Origin: Streptomyces sp. ISL-100
Lineage (GTDB): Bacteria; Actinomycetota; Actinomycetes; Streptomycetales; Streptomycetaceae
Direction: 5' to 3'
Assembly: GCF_018614615.1 (NCBI RefSeq)
Contig: NZ_JAGGOK010000049.1
Span: 62,001 to 126,000, forward strand
DNA: 64,000 nucleotides
Part shown: piece by piece, positions 25,669 to 34,556 of the stretch
Numbering within the stretch: the first letter of the stretch is position 1
Layout: each line of letters begins with the position of its first letter
Program-made: the position numbers and the translations under genes
The notes under the pieces: generated by a model
What the model was told of the DNA's origin: nothing
The model's database searches: none
The model's input: only the letters and a program-made list of their open reading frames with translations

Positions 25669-26997
25669 GTGGATACCCGGAGTGTGACCCCTCGTACGCC
25701 GGCCGTTCCGGCCCCCCGGACGCAGGCCGAGACCGCGCCCGCCAAAACTCTTCGCATCGGAGCGCGCCGCGTCGGGATCGTGCCGATCGTGCCCGCCGGC
25801 ATTCTGCTCGCCGTGTCGATGGCCGCGCTCGCCGGGCTCTGCGTACTCCTGAAGATCCAGATGGTCGACACCCTCGTCTACCGGGCGGAAGGCGAGGCCG
25901 TCGCGAACGGCACCGACCTGTACGGATTCACCGTCACCCAGTGGAAACTGCCCGCCACCTACCCGCCGTTCGCCGCGATCCTCTTCGTACCGACGACCTG
26001 GCTGCCCGTCGCCGCACTCAAGATCGCCTTCGGCCTCGGCAACGCCGCGCTCCTCGCGCTGCTCGTGCATCTCTCCTGCCGGTTCGCCCGGCTCCCGGCC
26101 AAGCCCGCGCTCATCCTGGCGGCCACCGCCGTCGGGCTGTGGCTGGAGCCGGTCTTCCAGACGATCCTTTTCGGACAGATCAACCTCGCCCTCGTCTGCC
26201 TCGTCCTGTGGGACCTGTCCCGCAAGGACGACGCCATCGGCAAGGGCTTCGCGCTCGGAATCGCGGCGGGCGTCAAGCTCACGCCCGCGATCTTCATCGT
26301 CTATCTGCTGATTACCGGCCGCGTGCGGGCCGGGCTCACCGCTCTCGCGTCACTGACCGGCACGGTGCTGCTCGGCGCGCTCGTGCTGCCGCACGCGAGC
26401 GTCGACTTCTGGACCCGCCGGCTCTTCGAGACCGGGCGGGTCGGCCGGGTGTGGATCGTCGACAACCAGTCGCTGCAGGGCATGTTCGCCCGCGTCCTGC
26501 ACACCCCCGAGCCCGGCGCGGTGTGGATGGTGGCGGCGGTGCTTGCCGCGGTGGGCGGACTGTGGGCGGCGCGACGGGCTGCGGTAGGGGCGGGGGCGTG
26601 GGCCGGGCGCGAAACGTGGGGCGTACTGGCCACCGCCGGGACGGCGCTGCTGGTGTCGCCGATCAGCTGGTCCCACCACTGGGTGTGGTGCGTGCCGCTG
26701 ATCGCGGTACTCGTCGCGGAGCGGCGGGTACGGATGGCTTGGGCGGTGGGGCTGCTCTTCATGGCGCGAAGCCTGTGGATCGTGCCGCACGACGGCCCCC
26801 AGGACCTGCACATCCCCTGGTGGCAGCAGCCCTTCGCCTCCCCCTACCCCCTGCTCACCCTCGCCCTGCTGGTGTACGCGGCCCGGCGGCCGAGCCCGGC
26901 TCCTGCGGCACTGGCGGCGGCAGTTCCGGCGTCGCGCACAGAGCGGGAGACAGCCCCGCGGACCCGACCCTCCGGGACCGGTACCAGCGACGACTGA
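25669..26997 (+). CDS. GT87 family polyprenol-dependent glycosyltransferase (membrane)
   Basis: A 442-residue integral membrane protein with about ten membrane segments and the GT-C features of family 87 (DUF2029). DLYGFTVTQWKLPATYPPFAAILFVP contains the conserved loop after the first membrane segment, and GIAAGVKLTPAIFIVYLLITGR the KxxP motif. Characterised GT87 enzymes such as PimE transfer mannose from polyprenol-phosphate outside the membrane; the acceptor here is unknown. GTG at 25669 is the start. The tail after about residue 405 is disordered and Pro/Ala/Thr-rich. It converges with the XPB gene. Confidence 0.88.
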   Translation: MDTRSVTPRTPAVPAPRTQAETAPAKTLRIGARRVGIVPIVPAGILLAVSMAALAGLCVLLKIQMVDTLVYRAEGEAVANGTDLYGFTVTQWKLPATYPPFAAILFVPTTWLPVAALKIAFGLGNAALLALLVHLSCRFARLPAKPALILAATAVGLWLEPVFQTILFGQINLALVCLVLWDLSRKDDAIGKGFALGIAAGVKLTPAIFIVYLLITGRVRAGLTALASLTGTVLLGALVLPHASVDFWTRRLFETGRVGRVWIVDNQSLQGMFARVLHTPEPGAVWMVAAVLAAVGGLWAARRAAVGAGAWAGRETWGVLATAGTALLVSPISWSHHWVWCVPLIAVLVAERRVRMAWAVGLLFMARSLWIVPHDGPQDLHIPWWQQPFASPYPLLTLALLVYAARRPSPAPAALAAAVPASRTERETAPRTRPSGTGTSDD

Positions 26998-27067
26998 TCC
27001 CTTCCGAGGAGGGAGGAGCCTTCAGCTGCCGGCCAGCAGGATGTCCGTGTGCAGGGGCGGCAGGGGG

Positions 27068-28720
27068 TTATGCCGTGCCGTCCTCTGCCATCAGTTCGTC
27101 CGCGTCCACGATCCGGTACGCGTAACCCTGTTCGGCCAGGAACCGCTGGCGGTGGGCCGCGAAGTCCTGGTCGATCGTGTCGCGCGCGACCACCGAGTAG
27201 AAGTGCGCCTGGTGGCCGTCCGCCTTCGGGCGGAGCACCCGGCCGAGGCGCTGCGCCTCCTCCTGGCGGGAGCCGAACGTACCGGACACCTGGATGGCTA
27301 CCGTCGCCTCGGGCAGGTCGATCGAGAAGTTCGCGACCTTTGAGACGACGAGGACGCTGATCTCGCCCTGGCGGAACGCCTCGAAGAGCTTCTCGCGCTG
27401 CGTGTTCGACGTCTCGCCCTTGATGACCGGGGCGTCCAGGTGCTCGCCCAGCTCGTCGAGCTGGTCGATGTACTGGCCGATGACGAGGATCTGCTGGCCC
27501 GCGAACTTCCGTACCAGCGCCTCCGTCACCCTCCGCTTGGTCGCGGTCGTCGCGCAGAAGCGGTACTTCTCCTCCGTCTCGGCCGTCGCGTAGGCCAGCC
27601 GCTCGGTCTCGGTGAGGTTGACCCGTACCTCGACACAGTCGGCGGGCGCGATGTAGCCCTGCGCCTCGATCTCCTTCCACGGCGCGTCGAAACGCTTCGG
27701 ACCGATGAGGGAGAAGACGTCCGACTCGCGGCCGTCCTCGCGCACGAGCGTCGCCGTCAGGCCGAGGCGACGCCGCGCCTGGAGGTCGGCCGTGAACTTG
27801 AAGACGGGCGCGGGTAGCAGGTGCACCTCGTCGTACACGATCAGGCCCCAGTCCCGGGAGTCGAAGAGCTCCAGGTGCGGGTAGATGCCCTTCCGCTTCG
27901 TCGTCAGGACCTGGTACGTCGCGATGGTGACCGGGCGGATCTCCTTGCGCGTACCGCTGTACTCGCCGATCTCGTCCTCGGTCAGCGACGTGCGCTTCAC
28001 CAGCTCGTGCTTCCACTGACGGGCCGAGACGGTGTTCGTGACGAGGATGAGGGTGGTGGCTTTGGCTTGGGCCATCGCGCCCGCGCCGACGAGTGTCTTT
28101 CCCGCGCCGCAGGGGAGGACCACGACGCCGGAGCCGCCGTGCCAGAAGCCCTCGACGGCCTGCTTCTGGTACGGGCGCAGCGCCCAGCCGTCCTCCGCGA
28201 GGTCGATCGCGTGGGCCTCACCGTCGACGTAACCCGCGAGGTCCTCGGCCGGCCAGCCCAGCTTGAGCAGCGTCTGCTTGATCTGGCCGCGCTCGGAGGG
28301 GTGGACGGCGACCGTGTCCGCGTCGAGCCGGGCGCCGACCAGCGGCTGGACCTTCTTCGAGCGCAGGATCTCCTCCAGCACCGGGCGGTCCGTGGAGGTG
28401 AGGACGAGACCGTGCACGGGGTGCTTGGAGAGGGTCAGGCGGCCGTAGCGGGCCATCGTCTCGGCGACGTCGACGAGGAGCGCGTGCGGGACCGGGTAGC
28501 GGGAGAACTCGACGAGCGCGTCGACGACCTGCTCGGCGTCATGTCCGGCGGCCCGCGCGTTCCACAGGCCGAGCGGCGTCACCCGGTACGTGTGGATGTG
28601 CTCGGGGGCCCGCTCCAGCTCGGCGAAGGGCGCTATGGCGCGACGGCAGGCGTCGGCGCGCTCGTGGTCGACTTCGAGGAGGAGCGTCTTGTCGCTCTGG
28701 ACGATGAGGGGTCCGTTCAC
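27068..28720 (-). CDS. DNA repair helicase XPB
   Basis: A 550-residue superfamily 2 DNA helicase, the bacterial relative of the TFIIH subunit XPB. The N-terminal domain (residues 1-155) is the XPB/Ssl2-like Helicase_C_3 type. The motor has Walker A PCGAGKT (203-209), DEVH (297-300), GLTATLVREDG with the XPB-specific RED motif (about 320-330), and the C-terminal QVSGTFGSRQEEAQRLGRVLRPK. GTG at 28720 is chosen because family homology starts there (MNGPLIVQSDKTLLLEVDH) and the length fits; in-frame sequence upstream lies in another coding context. A second protein with the same N-terminal domain is encoded 1.2 kb upstream. Confidence 0.95.
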   Translation of the reverse strand: MNGPLIVQSDKTLLLEVDHERADACRRAIAPFAELERAPEHIHTYRVTPLGLWNARAAGHDAEQVVDALVEFSRYPVPHALLVDVAETMARYGRLTLSKHPVHGLVLTSTDRPVLEEILRSKKVQPLVGARLDADTVAVHPSERGQIKQTLLKLGWPAEDLAGYVDGEAHAIDLAEDGWALRPYQKQAVEGFWHGGSGVVVLPCGAGKTLVGAGAMAQAKATTLILVTNTVSARQWKHELVKRTSLTEDEIGEYSGTRKEIRPVTIATYQVLTTKRKGIYPHLELFDSRDWGLIVYDEVHLLPAPVFKFTADLQARRRLGLTATLVREDGRESDVFSLIGPKRFDAPWKEIEAQGYIAPADCVEVRVNLTETERLAYATAETEEKYRFCATTATKRRVTEALVRKFAGQQILVIGQYIDQLDELGEHLDAPVIKGETSNTQREKLFEAFRQGEISVLVVSKVANFSIDLPEATVAIQVSGTFGSRQEEAQRLGRVLRPKADGHQAHFYSVVARDTIDQDFAAHRQRFLAEQGYAYRIVDADELMAEDGTA

Positions 28721-28823
28721 GCGTGTTTCGGCCCTTTCTGCGGCAGCTCGGCCCGTACGGCCAAACGTCCAGTGTGCCGCATCGCCTGCGGTACGGGTCG
28801 GGAGTCGGGGTAGGTGGGTGTCC

Positions 28824-29357
28824 ATGACAGCTGAAGCGGATGAAACGGATGCCGTGGAACATCGCCGATCCTGGGGGCGGGCGGTGCTGCGGGCGCTCGC
28901 GGTCGCCCTGGCCTTTGTCGGGCTCGTACTTTTCTCGGCCGTACTGGCGCGGCTGACGCTCGCGCCCTCGCACGCCTCGGAGGCCCTGGTCACGACCAAT
29001 CTGCGGCCGGGCGCATCGCTGCGGCAGTACGCCGAGGACTACACCTTCCTCGCCGCGTGCAAGCAGATCGGCGGCAATCTGCTGCTGGGCATGCCGTTCG
29101 GGCTGCTGCTGCCGGTGCTCGTGCCGCGCTCACTGCGGATGCTGCGTGTGGTGGCGCTCACGGTGGTGGTGATGGTGCTGGTGGAGCTGGCGCAGGGGGC
29201 GATTGTCGAGGGGCGGGCATTCGACGTCGACGACGTGATCCTCAACACGACGGGTGCGCTCATCGGCTACTTCCTCCTCGGCCGGCGGATCGGGCGGGGG
29301 GTGCACGCCAGGCGGGGGCCCCATAGGGAGGGGGATATGGCGCCTTCCGGCAAGTGA
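28824..29357 (+). CDS. VanZ family membrane protein
   Basis: A 177-residue protein with four predicted membrane segments and the VanZ-like core: LACKQIGGNLLLGMPFGLLLPVLVPR and ELAQGAIVEGRAFDVDDVILNTTGALIGY, where FDxDDxxxNTxGxxxG is the family signature. VanZ from Enterococcus gives low-level teicoplanin resistance, but most family members have unknown roles in the envelope. ATG at 28824 is used. It is divergent from XPB. Confidence 0.9.
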   Translation: MTAEADETDAVEHRRSWGRAVLRALAVALAFVGLVLFSAVLARLTLAPSHASEALVTTNLRPGASLRQYAEDYTFLAACKQIGGNLLLGMPFGLLLPVLVPRSLRMLRVVALTVVVMVLVELAQGAIVEGRAFDVDDVILNTTGALIGYFLLGRRIGRGVHARRGPHREGDMAPSGK

Positions 29358-29387
29358 TGGACTGGCGCCGGCGGCGCGGTCAGCTCT

Positions 29388-29717
29388 TCAAGGTCGGTGC
29401 GGTGCTTCTTTGGCGGGGTCGAACGGCACGTCGGGGCCGGTCAGCCCGTTGAGGCGGTCCTTGACGAACCGGCTGCGCCACTTCGCGGCGGTCTCGTAGG
29501 AGATGCCGAGGCGGTCGGCCACGGTGTGCGGGGACACGGGGAGGTCGTCGTCGCCGGGGCGCGTGGAGGCCAGCACGATCTGCGCGCGCAGGGCGATGTC
29601 TTTGGCGGTTCTGGTGTCCTGGTGGGCGGCCTGGCGCCGTCGGACCCAGCTTTCGAGCGTCCTGCGCTCTTCGTCGGTGACATTGAGCGGTTCGAGCTGC
29701 GGTTCGGGACGCTTCAT
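29388..29717 (-). CDS. Helix-turn-helix protein, IS630-type transposase N-terminus
   Basis: A 109-residue protein consisting only of an IS630/Homeodomain-like DNA-binding region: LEPLNVTDEERRTLESWVRRRQAAHQDTRTAKDIALRAQIVLAS...SPHTVADRLGISYETAAKWRSRFVKDRLNGL. The DDE catalytic domain is absent and a stop follows EAPHRP. It is either a remnant of an IS630 transposase or a domesticated regulator; no inverted repeats were found nearby. The in-frame extension to 29789 runs into an intergenic repeat, so ATG at 29717 is used. Confidence 0.75.
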   Translation of the reverse strand: MKRPEPQLEPLNVTDEERRTLESWVRRRQAAHQDTRTAKDIALRAQIVLASTRPGDDDLPVSPHTVADRLGISYETAAKWRSRFVKDRLNGLTGPDVPFDPAKEAPHRP

Positions 29718-29782
29718 GCGCCCCACGGTACGGGGGTTTTCTGCGGGCAGGCCCCCGGACCCCGACCGCCCTCCGGGCGGTG

Positions 29783-29950
29783 TCCTCAATCGCCGGACGG
29801 GCTTGATTTTGCCGCGGCTTGATCATGCGACGCGCGGCCCGGGCGGTCACGTGCGTGCGGCCACACCCACCGTCCGGATCCGGCGTGCCCGGCAAATCCA
29901 GCCCGTCCGGCGTTTGAGGACCGGGGTCCGGGGCGGAGCCCCGTATGCGG
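29783..29950. repeat. Dispersed Streptomyces intergenic repeat (copy B) with long inverted arms
   Basis: Arms at 29783-29803 and 29900-29920 (CGCCGGACGGGCT core) match in inverted orientation at 20 of 21 positions, followed by GGGGCGGAGCCCC. The core recurs in the other repeat copies of the window. It lies between two minus-strand genes. Confidence 0.8.
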
Positions 29951-29965
29951 CGGGCCGCCGAGTGG

Positions 29966-32434
29966 CTAAGGGCTGTCCGCCAGTTCTGCCACCCCGGTGA
30001 TGCGGTGCAGTGGGTACGTGCGGACCTCGTCCGCCGTGTGGTCGTACGCCGTGACGAAGCCGCCCTCCACCCGCACCGGCGCGATCACGCGCTGGCTCGC
30101 CGCCCCGTCCGCGTTGACGTAGCCGATCCAGACGGCCGAGCCGGTGAGGGCCGCGGCCTGGACCGTGGCCAGGGTCTCGGCGGACGTGGTGCGCGGCAGC
30201 TCGCCCGGCGTGGTGCCCGGAGCAGCCGCCGCCGGGGCCTCCTTGCGTACCGCCGTGGACGCCATGTCGCCGGCCCGGATCGCCCGCAGCGCGGCCCCCA
30301 GCAGCGTGTCGTCCGGCGTCGGCGGGCCCTCCGGCACCGGGGCGGGCGCGGTGCGCGGGGGTGTGCGGTAGGCGTGGGCCCTGGTGATCAGTACGTCGCC
30401 GGCCGCCGACTCCGCCGCCGGCGCGAAGCCCATCCCCCGCAGGCCTTCGAGCAGCGTCGCGGGGTCGCTCTGCGCGGCCAGCACCGTGGGGGCGAGGCGT
30501 CGCAGCCCCAGCGGCTGCGACCGCTTGTCGGCGAGGATCTCGCCGAGCATCGCGTCGTCGTCGCACCGTACGTACGCGGAAGCGGCGCCGACCCTGAGGT
30601 GCCCGTGCTTCCTCGCCACGTCGTCGATGAGGTAGCTGAGCGGCTGCGGCACGGGCGTACGGCTGTGCTCGGCCAGGAAGGCGTGCAGGTCGGACGCCGC
30701 CCGCCCCGCGTCCAGCGCGCGCCGCACCGACGCCGGCGTGAAGCGGTACACGGTTGCCCCGCCCTTCGACTCCACATCCGCGAGTACGTCGAGCGTGTCG
30801 GCCAGCGGCCGTCGCAGCGGCCCCGGCGCGACGGCCGTGAGGTCGGCCTGCAGGAGTACGTGGTCGAGGGGCTCCGGGATGAGGGGAGCGAGAAGCGCGG
30901 CGGCCTCCGACCCGGCGTCGGCCGAAGGCTCCGGCAGCGCCCGGCCGTGGGAGGACAGCGCCCCGCGCCCCGTCATGCCCAGGAGTTCCGCCTCGGTGAG
31001 GGTCCACAGGGCGATACGGGACCGCAGGTCGCCCAGGGGTGTGGCGGCGCCCCCGCTCTCGCCGGACGCCCCCGACCCCCGCAGCGGCCGCTCCCATCGC
31101 AGCCGCGCCAGCAGTTGCTCCGGCGACGGCGCGGCGCCTTCCGGGAGTTCGGCCAGGAGGGCGAGGACCCTGCGGCGTACCTCCGGGGCCGCCGAGCGGT
31201 CCAGGTCCGGGCCGAGCGCCGCCAGGACGCGGCCCTTCGCGTCCTGGCCGCCGACCAGGCCGGCCGTGCGGGTGGCGCGCAGCCAGGCGGTGGCGAGGCG
31301 GGTCCACTGGTCCTGCGGCGGGAGGTCGAGCCATTCGTCGTACGCGGGCGTGGCGGCGTACCGCTCCGAAGCCTCGCCGTCGGAGGCCAGCAGCCCTGCC
31401 GCGTAGGCGAGTTCGACCCAGAAGGCAGCCGTGTGCTCGGGGACGTCGAGCGCGGCGGCCGTCCGCTTCAGATCGCGCACGCTCAGACCGCCGGAGCGCA
31501 GGACGGCCGGGCCGCCCTCGTTCCAGTCCTTGAGCAGCTCCTCGATGGTCGCCAGCGCCGTGTACGCCTGGCCGGCCGCCGTACCGTCCACAACCTGTGG
31601 ACGGTATTCGTGCGCCGGTACGACGGCGGGCGGCACCGGCTCCACCGCCCGGTGCGCGCGTCCGCCGCGCAGATGCAACGCCGCCTCGCGCGGCAGCACG
31701 ACCGTACGCAGACTCGTCGGCAGGAGAAGCCCGCGGTCGCGCAGCCACCGCACGGGCGGCGCCGGGTCCGGGGTCACCTCGCCGTACGGCGGACCCCACA
31801 CCAGCCGCTCCAGCACCATCAGGGCCTCGGGCGGCGCGGTGTCGAGCAGTTCGGACATGCGGGTGCGGTCGTTGAAGAGCGCGGCGAGGGCCGTCACCGC
31901 CGACACCGGGTCGTGGGTCGGCGGCAGCCCGGCCGCAGCGAGGGTTTCCTGCCAGCGACCCGGCGACATCCCGGCGGTCGCCTCCGCGACGGTCGGGCCG
32001 AGGCCGGTGGGGGACGGGTGCGCGGGGGAGGGGGCGAGCAACTCGCGGGCGGTACGCACCAGGCGCAGCCGGTCGTCGGCGCCCCACAGCAGGGCCTGGT
32101 CCCGCAGGGTGGCGACGGCCGTCGGCAGCGCCGCCTCGATCGCCGGGTCGCCGTCGTCGCCGGTCATCAGCGCGCGCAGCGCCTCGTACGGAGCCGGATC
32201 GGGTGCCACCGCCAGCGCTTCGGCGGTCTGGAGCGTGAACCGGTCGAGCCGTTCCAGTGCGCGCACGACCGAAGCGCGCGTCGCCGCGCGGGTCGCGAGC
32301 TGCGACAAGTCGTTCGGCACGGGCGAGAGCAAGTCGGGCCGGGCACGCAGCAGCGCGGCCAGGGACGCGTCGCCGCGGGTGCGCAGGGCTTCCGCGAGCG
32401 TGCGTGGTGGCGTTGCGCCTGATCCTTCGGACAC
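29966..32434 (-). CDS. Helicase-associated (Helicase_C_3, XPB/Ssl2-like) protein with WYL-like tail
   Basis: An 822-residue protein conserved in actinobacteria. Repeated winged-helix-like segments fill the first 500 residues. From about 500 to 680 lies the XPB/Ssl2-like N-terminal domain (TPASVRRALDAG...PVPQPLSYLIDDVARKHGHLRV, DDDAMLGEILADKRSQPLGLRRLAPTV), shared with the neighbouring XPB. The last 60 residues resemble a WYL domain (AVWIGYVNADGAASQRVIAPVRVEGGFVTAYDHTADEVRTYPLHRI). No Walker motifs are present, so it is not itself a helicase. GTG at 32434 has CCAGGAGG five nt upstream. A role with XPB in DNA repair or transcription is inferred. Confidence 0.85.
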   Translation of the reverse strand: MSEGSGATPPRTLAEALRTRGDASLAALLRARPDLLSPVPNDLSQLATRAATRASVVRALERLDRFTLQTAEALAVAPDPAPYEALRALMTGDDGDPAIEAALPTAVATLRDQALLWGADDRLRLVRTARELLAPSPAHPSPTGLGPTVAEATAGMSPGRWQETLAAAGLPPTHDPVSAVTALAALFNDRTRMSELLDTAPPEALMVLERLVWGPPYGEVTPDPAPPVRWLRDRGLLLPTSLRTVVLPREAALHLRGGRAHRAVEPVPPAVVPAHEYRPQVVDGTAAGQAYTALATIEELLKDWNEGGPAVLRSGGLSVRDLKRTAAALDVPEHTAAFWVELAYAAGLLASDGEASERYAATPAYDEWLDLPPQDQWTRLATAWLRATRTAGLVGGQDAKGRVLAALGPDLDRSAAPEVRRRVLALLAELPEGAAPSPEQLLARLRWERPLRGSGASGESGGAATPLGDLRSRIALWTLTEAELLGMTGRGALSSHGRALPEPSADAGSEAAALLAPLIPEPLDHVLLQADLTAVAPGPLRRPLADTLDVLADVESKGGATVYRFTPASVRRALDAGRAASDLHAFLAEHSRTPVPQPLSYLIDDVARKHGHLRVGAASAYVRCDDDAMLGEILADKRSQPLGLRRLAPTVLAAQSDPATLLEGLRGMGFAPAAESAAGDVLITRAHAYRTPPRTAPAPVPEGPPTPDDTLLGAALRAIRAGDMASTAVRKEAPAAAAPGTTPGELPRTTSAETLATVQAAALTGSAVWIGYVNADGAASQRVIAPVRVEGGFVTAYDHTADEVRTYPLHRITGVAELADSP

Positions 32435-32551
32435 GTGCGCCTCCTGGTTGCGCTCGCCGGTCCCCATCCGCCCCACGGTAGCCGGTGTGGCGCTACCGTC
32501 GGTGCAGGCAGTTGGAGGTTGGAGGGTGAGGGGAAGGGGACGGGACCGGCC

Positions 32552-33553
32552 GTGGGGATCGAGAGCGATCAGCTCGTCTACGACTATCTGAGCCGGGTCG
32601 GCGACCTGGCTCAGCAGCACAAGCTGCCCTCGGCGACGCGGATGCGGCTGGTGGCCGGGCTGCGCGACGAGATCGACCGGCAGCGCTCCAAATTCGGTAC
32701 GCCCGACTCCCCCGCTGCGGTACGCCGCATCCTGGGCCGGATCGGATCGCCGGCCGAGCTGGTGGCGGGGGTGGCTTCGGGCGGGGCGTTGCCCGAGCGG
32801 CCCGGGCCCGCGGCGGAGAAGGTCGTACTGCCGGGGCAGCGCGACACGTCGAAGGGGCGCGGCGGGCGCGGCCTGCGGATCCCGCGGCCCCGTGACCGTG
32901 ACAGCGACCACCTGGAGCAGTCTGTCGGCCCTTCTCCGCCGCACCTCGCCGGATCGCACGAACTCGGGCCGCAGGGCAGCGAACCCGACTGGTGGCGCGT
33001 CGAACCCGGTCCGTTCGGGCTGGGCGTCTCCGTGCCGGGATTCACCGGTGGCGTGGAGATTCCCGAAATACTCAAGCCACCGCCGTCTGCGGCGGAGGAG
33101 GACGGCGAAGAGGCCGACGCCGGAGAAGAAGATGATCTGGTCGTCGAGGCGGAAGTACCCCCGCGACGCCGCCTGCTGCGCCTGCGACGTCGTACCGCCG
33201 CGCAGCCGGAAGCGGTACGCCCGCCGGCCAATCTTCTGCTCCTGCTCGCCGCCGCGCTGCTGGTCGTGGGCGCCGTCATCGGCAACTTGATTGCGCTGGG
33301 CGGCGGTTGGCTCCTCGCGTACGCATCGCAGCGCATCAGCCGCGCCCAGGCGAAGTGGGCGGTGCTCGGGCTGCCCGGCCTCGTTGCCGTGGGTGGCTTG
33401 GTGTGGCTGTGGGGCCGGACCGAGGGCCGGTGGGGCGAGCCGATCGCGCAGGGCGCGATGGGTGAGGCGATCTCGGGCGTGTGGCCCGTGGTCCTGCGGA
33501 CGGCGGCCGTCGCCTCCGCGCTCTACCTGGTGTGGCGGGCGCGGAGGCGGTAG
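32552..33553 (+). CDS. Conserved actinobacterial membrane protein
   Basis: A 333-residue protein. The N-terminal 80 residues form a conserved helical domain (LVYDYLSRVGDLAQQHKLPSATRMRLVAGLRDEIDRQRS...AAVRRILGRIGSPAELV) resembling the DUF1700-like N-terminal helices of sensor-associated proteins. A long disordered, charged stretch follows, then three membrane segments in the last 110 residues (NLLLLLAAALLVVGAVIGNLIALGGGWLLAY, WAVLGLPGLVAVGGLVWLW, VVLRTAAVASALYLVW). Function is unknown. GTG at 32552 follows GGGAAGGGGACGGG. It converges with the siderophore operon, 7 bp from its last gene. Confidence 0.75.
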   Translation: MGIESDQLVYDYLSRVGDLAQQHKLPSATRMRLVAGLRDEIDRQRSKFGTPDSPAAVRRILGRIGSPAELVAGVASGGALPERPGPAAEKVVLPGQRDTSKGRGGRGLRIPRPRDRDSDHLEQSVGPSPPHLAGSHELGPQGSEPDWWRVEPGPFGLGVSVPGFTGGVEIPEILKPPPSAAEEDGEEADAGEEDDLVVEAEVPPRRRLLRLRRRTAAQPEAVRPPANLLLLLAAALLVVGAVIGNLIALGGGWLLAYASQRISRAQAKWAVLGLPGLVAVGGLVWLWGRTEGRWGEPIAQGAMGEAISGVWPVVLRTAAVASALYLVWRARRR

Positions 33554-33560
33554 GAGCTTC

Positions 33561-34556
33561 TTACTTCGTGGTGAGGTGGCTCTGCATCTCGTCGAGGATT
33601 TTGCCGGCGGCTGTGTAGCCGATGCCCTGGATCCACAGCTCGTCCTCGACGCCGAAGACCTTGTCCGCCTTCGCGGCGGGCATGTTCTTCCACAGTCCGC
33701 TGTTCAGCGTCTGCGTCTGCTTGGCCTTCTTCGGGTCGCCGTACGTCGAGTGGAAGACGACGTCGGCGTCGTCGCCCGCGAGGTTGATCTTCTCGGGGCT
33801 CACGTCGTACGAGAAGCCGTCCTTCGCCTTGTCGGTGATGGCCGGGCGGCCCAGACCGACGTCGGCCAGGACGGTCGCGATGTAGTTCTGCTTGCCGTAG
33901 ATGCGGATGTCCGCGCCTTCGATGAAGCGCACCACGTTCACGTTGGTCTTCGCGGCCTTGTCCTTGCCGCCGATCGCGTCGGTGACCTTCGCGGCGTGCT
34001 CGGTGTAGTCGGCGACTACCTGCTTTGCTTCGGCCTTTTTGCCGAGCGCGTCGGCGTGGACCTGGAAGTTCTCCCTCCAGGGGTAGCCGGTGTTCTCCGT
34101 CATCACGGTCGGCGCCAGCGCCTTGAGCTCGTCGTACAGGGCGCCGTGCCGCACCTTGCTCGTGAGGATCAGGTCGGGCTTGAGGGCGGCGACGGCCTCC
34201 AGGTTGGGGGTCATCATCTCGCCCACGTCCTTGATGCCCGCGACCTTGTCCTTGGGCAGGTAGCCCAGGAAGCCGGGCTCGGCGGTGGTGTGCGTCGCGC
34301 CGACCGGCTTCACGCCGAGCGTGATCGCTGAGTCGAGTTCGGCGGTGTCGAGGACTACTACGCGCTGGGGGTTGTTTTTGACCTTCACTTCGCCCACGGC
34401 GGTCTTCACCGTGTGGGTCTTGTCGCCGGCGGCCGCGTCGGAGGACGACGGCTTGCCCGCGTCGGAGGAGCCGCAGGCGGAGAGCGCGAGGGCGGCGGTC
34501 ACGGCGAGGGAGGCGGCGGCGAGGCGGCGGCGGCTGCTGCTGGACGGTTCGGTCAT
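33561..34556 (-). CDS. Ferric-siderophore ABC transporter substrate-binding lipoprotein
   Basis: A 331-residue lipoprotein of the FecB/FepB type that captures ferric siderophore outside the membrane. The lipobox ALSAC puts the lipidated Cys at residue 28. The two-lobed binding fold shows PQRVVVLDTAELDSAITLGVKPVG and LEAVAALKPDLILTS. It is the last gene of a four-gene operon; its ATG overlaps the stop codon of the ATPase gene. Iron repression through an upstream DmdR/IdeR-like box is inferred. Confidence 0.93.
   Translation of the reverse strand: MTEPSSSSRRRLAAASLAVTAALALSACGSSDAGKPSSSDAAAGDKTHTVKTAVGEVKVKNNPQRVVVLDTAELDSAITLGVKPVGATHTTAEPGFLGYLPKDKVAGIKDVGEMMTPNLEAVAALKPDLILTSKVRHGALYDELKALAPTVMTENTGYPWRENFQVHADALGKKAEAKQVVADYTEHAAKVTDAIGGKDKAAKTNVNVVRFIEGADIRIYGKQNYIATVLADVGLGRPAITDKAKDGFSYDVSPEKINLAGDDADVVFHSTYGDPKKAKQTQTLNSGLWKNMPAAKADKVFGVEDELWIQGIGYTAAGKILDEMQSHLTTK

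Noticed and set aside
27068..28999. Longer start for XPB at 28999
   Set aside because: The extra N-terminus overlaps the divergent VanZ gene and has no family match; GTG at 28720 gives the usual length.
29847..32422. Long frames on both strands overlapping the Helicase_C_3 gene
   Set aside because: Composition is Arg/Gly/Pro-rich without domains; the minus-strand gene ending at 29966 has clear homology and a strong ribosome binding site.
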